Under the pieces are notes generated by a model. That model saw only the letters and a list, made by a program, of their open reading frames with translations. It ran no database searches and was not told where the DNA came from. A DNA stretch of 64,000 bases from Candidatus Ideonella esbjergensis (lineage in GTDB: Bacteria; Pseudomonadota; Gammaproteobacteria; Burkholderiales; Burkholderiaceae_C), in the NCBI GenBank assembly GCA_016710065.1, contig JADJLP010000002.1:496001-560000 (forward strand). Reading direction: 5' to 3'. Shown here piece by piece: positions 63,670 through 64,000 of the stretch (its first letter is position 1; each line of letters begins with the position of its first letter). Both the position numbers and the translations under genes were made by a program.

Positions 63670-64000
63670 TCGCGCTGCTGCAGCGGGTGCGCGGAGCCCG
63701 AGTGGAGGTGGCCGGCGCCACCATCGGACAGATTGCGGCCGGCCTGCTGGTGCTGGTGTGCGCCGAGCCATGCGACACCTCGGCCCAAGCCAGCAAACTG
63801 GTGGACAAGTTGCTGAAGCTGCGCATCTTCAGCGACGAGGCCGGCAAGATGAACCGTAGCGTGCAGGACCTGGACGGTGCCGGCTCGCCGGGCGGCCTGC
63901 TGATCGTCTCGCAGTTCACCCTCGCGGCCGACACCGCCAGCGGCAACCGCCCCGGTTTCAGCGGCGCCGCACCGGCAACGCTGGGCCAGGCCTTGTACGA
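63666..64000 (+). CDS. dtd: D-aminoacyl-tRNA deacylase, 3' end cut by window
   Basis: The first 111 residues of Dtd, which removes D-amino acids from mischarged tRNA. MIALLQRVRGARVEVAG is the N-terminus; the family active-site block SQFTLAADTASGNRPGF is near residue 90, where the usual KG is SG (TASGNRPGF). The ATG overlaps the CDF stop (ATGA), so translation is coupled. The reading frame runs off the window. Confidence 0.94.
   Translation, partial: MIALLQRVRGARVEVAGATIGQIAAGLLVLVCAEPCDTSAQASKLVDKLLKLRIFSDEAGKMNRSVQDLDGAGSPGGLLIVSQFTLAADTASGNRPGFSGAAPATLGQALY

Overview
The window is about 64 kb of GC-rich chromosomal DNA from a betaproteobacterium of the order Burkholderiales, most likely Comamonadaceae or a close neighbour. 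The evidence is the gene content and order (for example rplM-rpsI-DUF6776-bactofilin-erpA-anmK-M23 peptidase-tyrS...dtd), the form II RuBisCO cluster, the dctBD/liv cluster and the small hairpin repeats between genes. I see no rRNA, tRNA, CRISPR array, insertion sequence or prophage. Both ends cut a gene: a chemoreceptor at the left and dtd at the right.

Layout. (1) 1-7973: two tandem chemoreceptors, then an RND efflux adaptor and pump. (2) 8035-27062: a Calvin-cycle region in two blocks. Block one is a LysR gene divergent from cbbM-cbbQ-cbbO (form II RuBisCO and its activase). Block two is cbbR divergent from cbbE-F-P-T-Z-G-K-A-Y. An Aer-like, zinc-binding chemoreceptor sits between the blocks. 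(3) 27047-28332: a glycine-zipper lipoprotein and an HNH endonuclease on the minus strand. (4) 28600-37074: a TetR-controlled fatty-acid beta-oxidation operon (acyl-CoA dehydrogenase, DUF2147, bifunctional FadB-type enzyme, thiolase, enoyl-CoA hydratase) plus an SGNH hydrolase. (5) 37125-45548: a DctB/DctD-like two-component system divergent from a five-gene branched-chain amino-acid ABC transporter that has a convincing sigma-54 promoter. (6) 45549-49795: a repeat-rich gap, then a coupled minus-strand operon DUF364-DUF1415-penicillin acylase. (7) 49965-64000: htpG, a SrkA-type kinase, a GNAT protein, rplM-rpsI, a bactofilin cluster, erpA, anmK, an M23 peptidase, tyrS, an FKBP isomerase, a PA2779/PA2778 pair, a cation diffusion facilitator and dtd.

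How it works together. The cbb genes supply RuBisCO, its activase, phosphoribulokinase and most of the regeneration steps, plus phosphatases for two by-products (phosphoglycolate and xylulose-1,5-bisphosphate). Form II RuBisCO points to fixation at low O2 or high CO2. The two cbb promoters share a -35/-10 layout and an upstream AATCAAAA-containing dyad, so one LysR protein may control both. Fatty-acid and amino-acid uptake genes nearby fit a facultative autotroph.

Strongest unusual signals: two 78-nt intercistronic elements that differ at exactly 12 positions, all forming six compensated base pairs; a pair of compensating one-base frameshifts in livM; the sigma-54 promoter beside a divergent sigma-54 regulator; a chemoreceptor with a C-terminal Cache domain; and the Aer/CZB chemoreceptor inside the Calvin cluster. 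No wholly new multi-gene system was evident.
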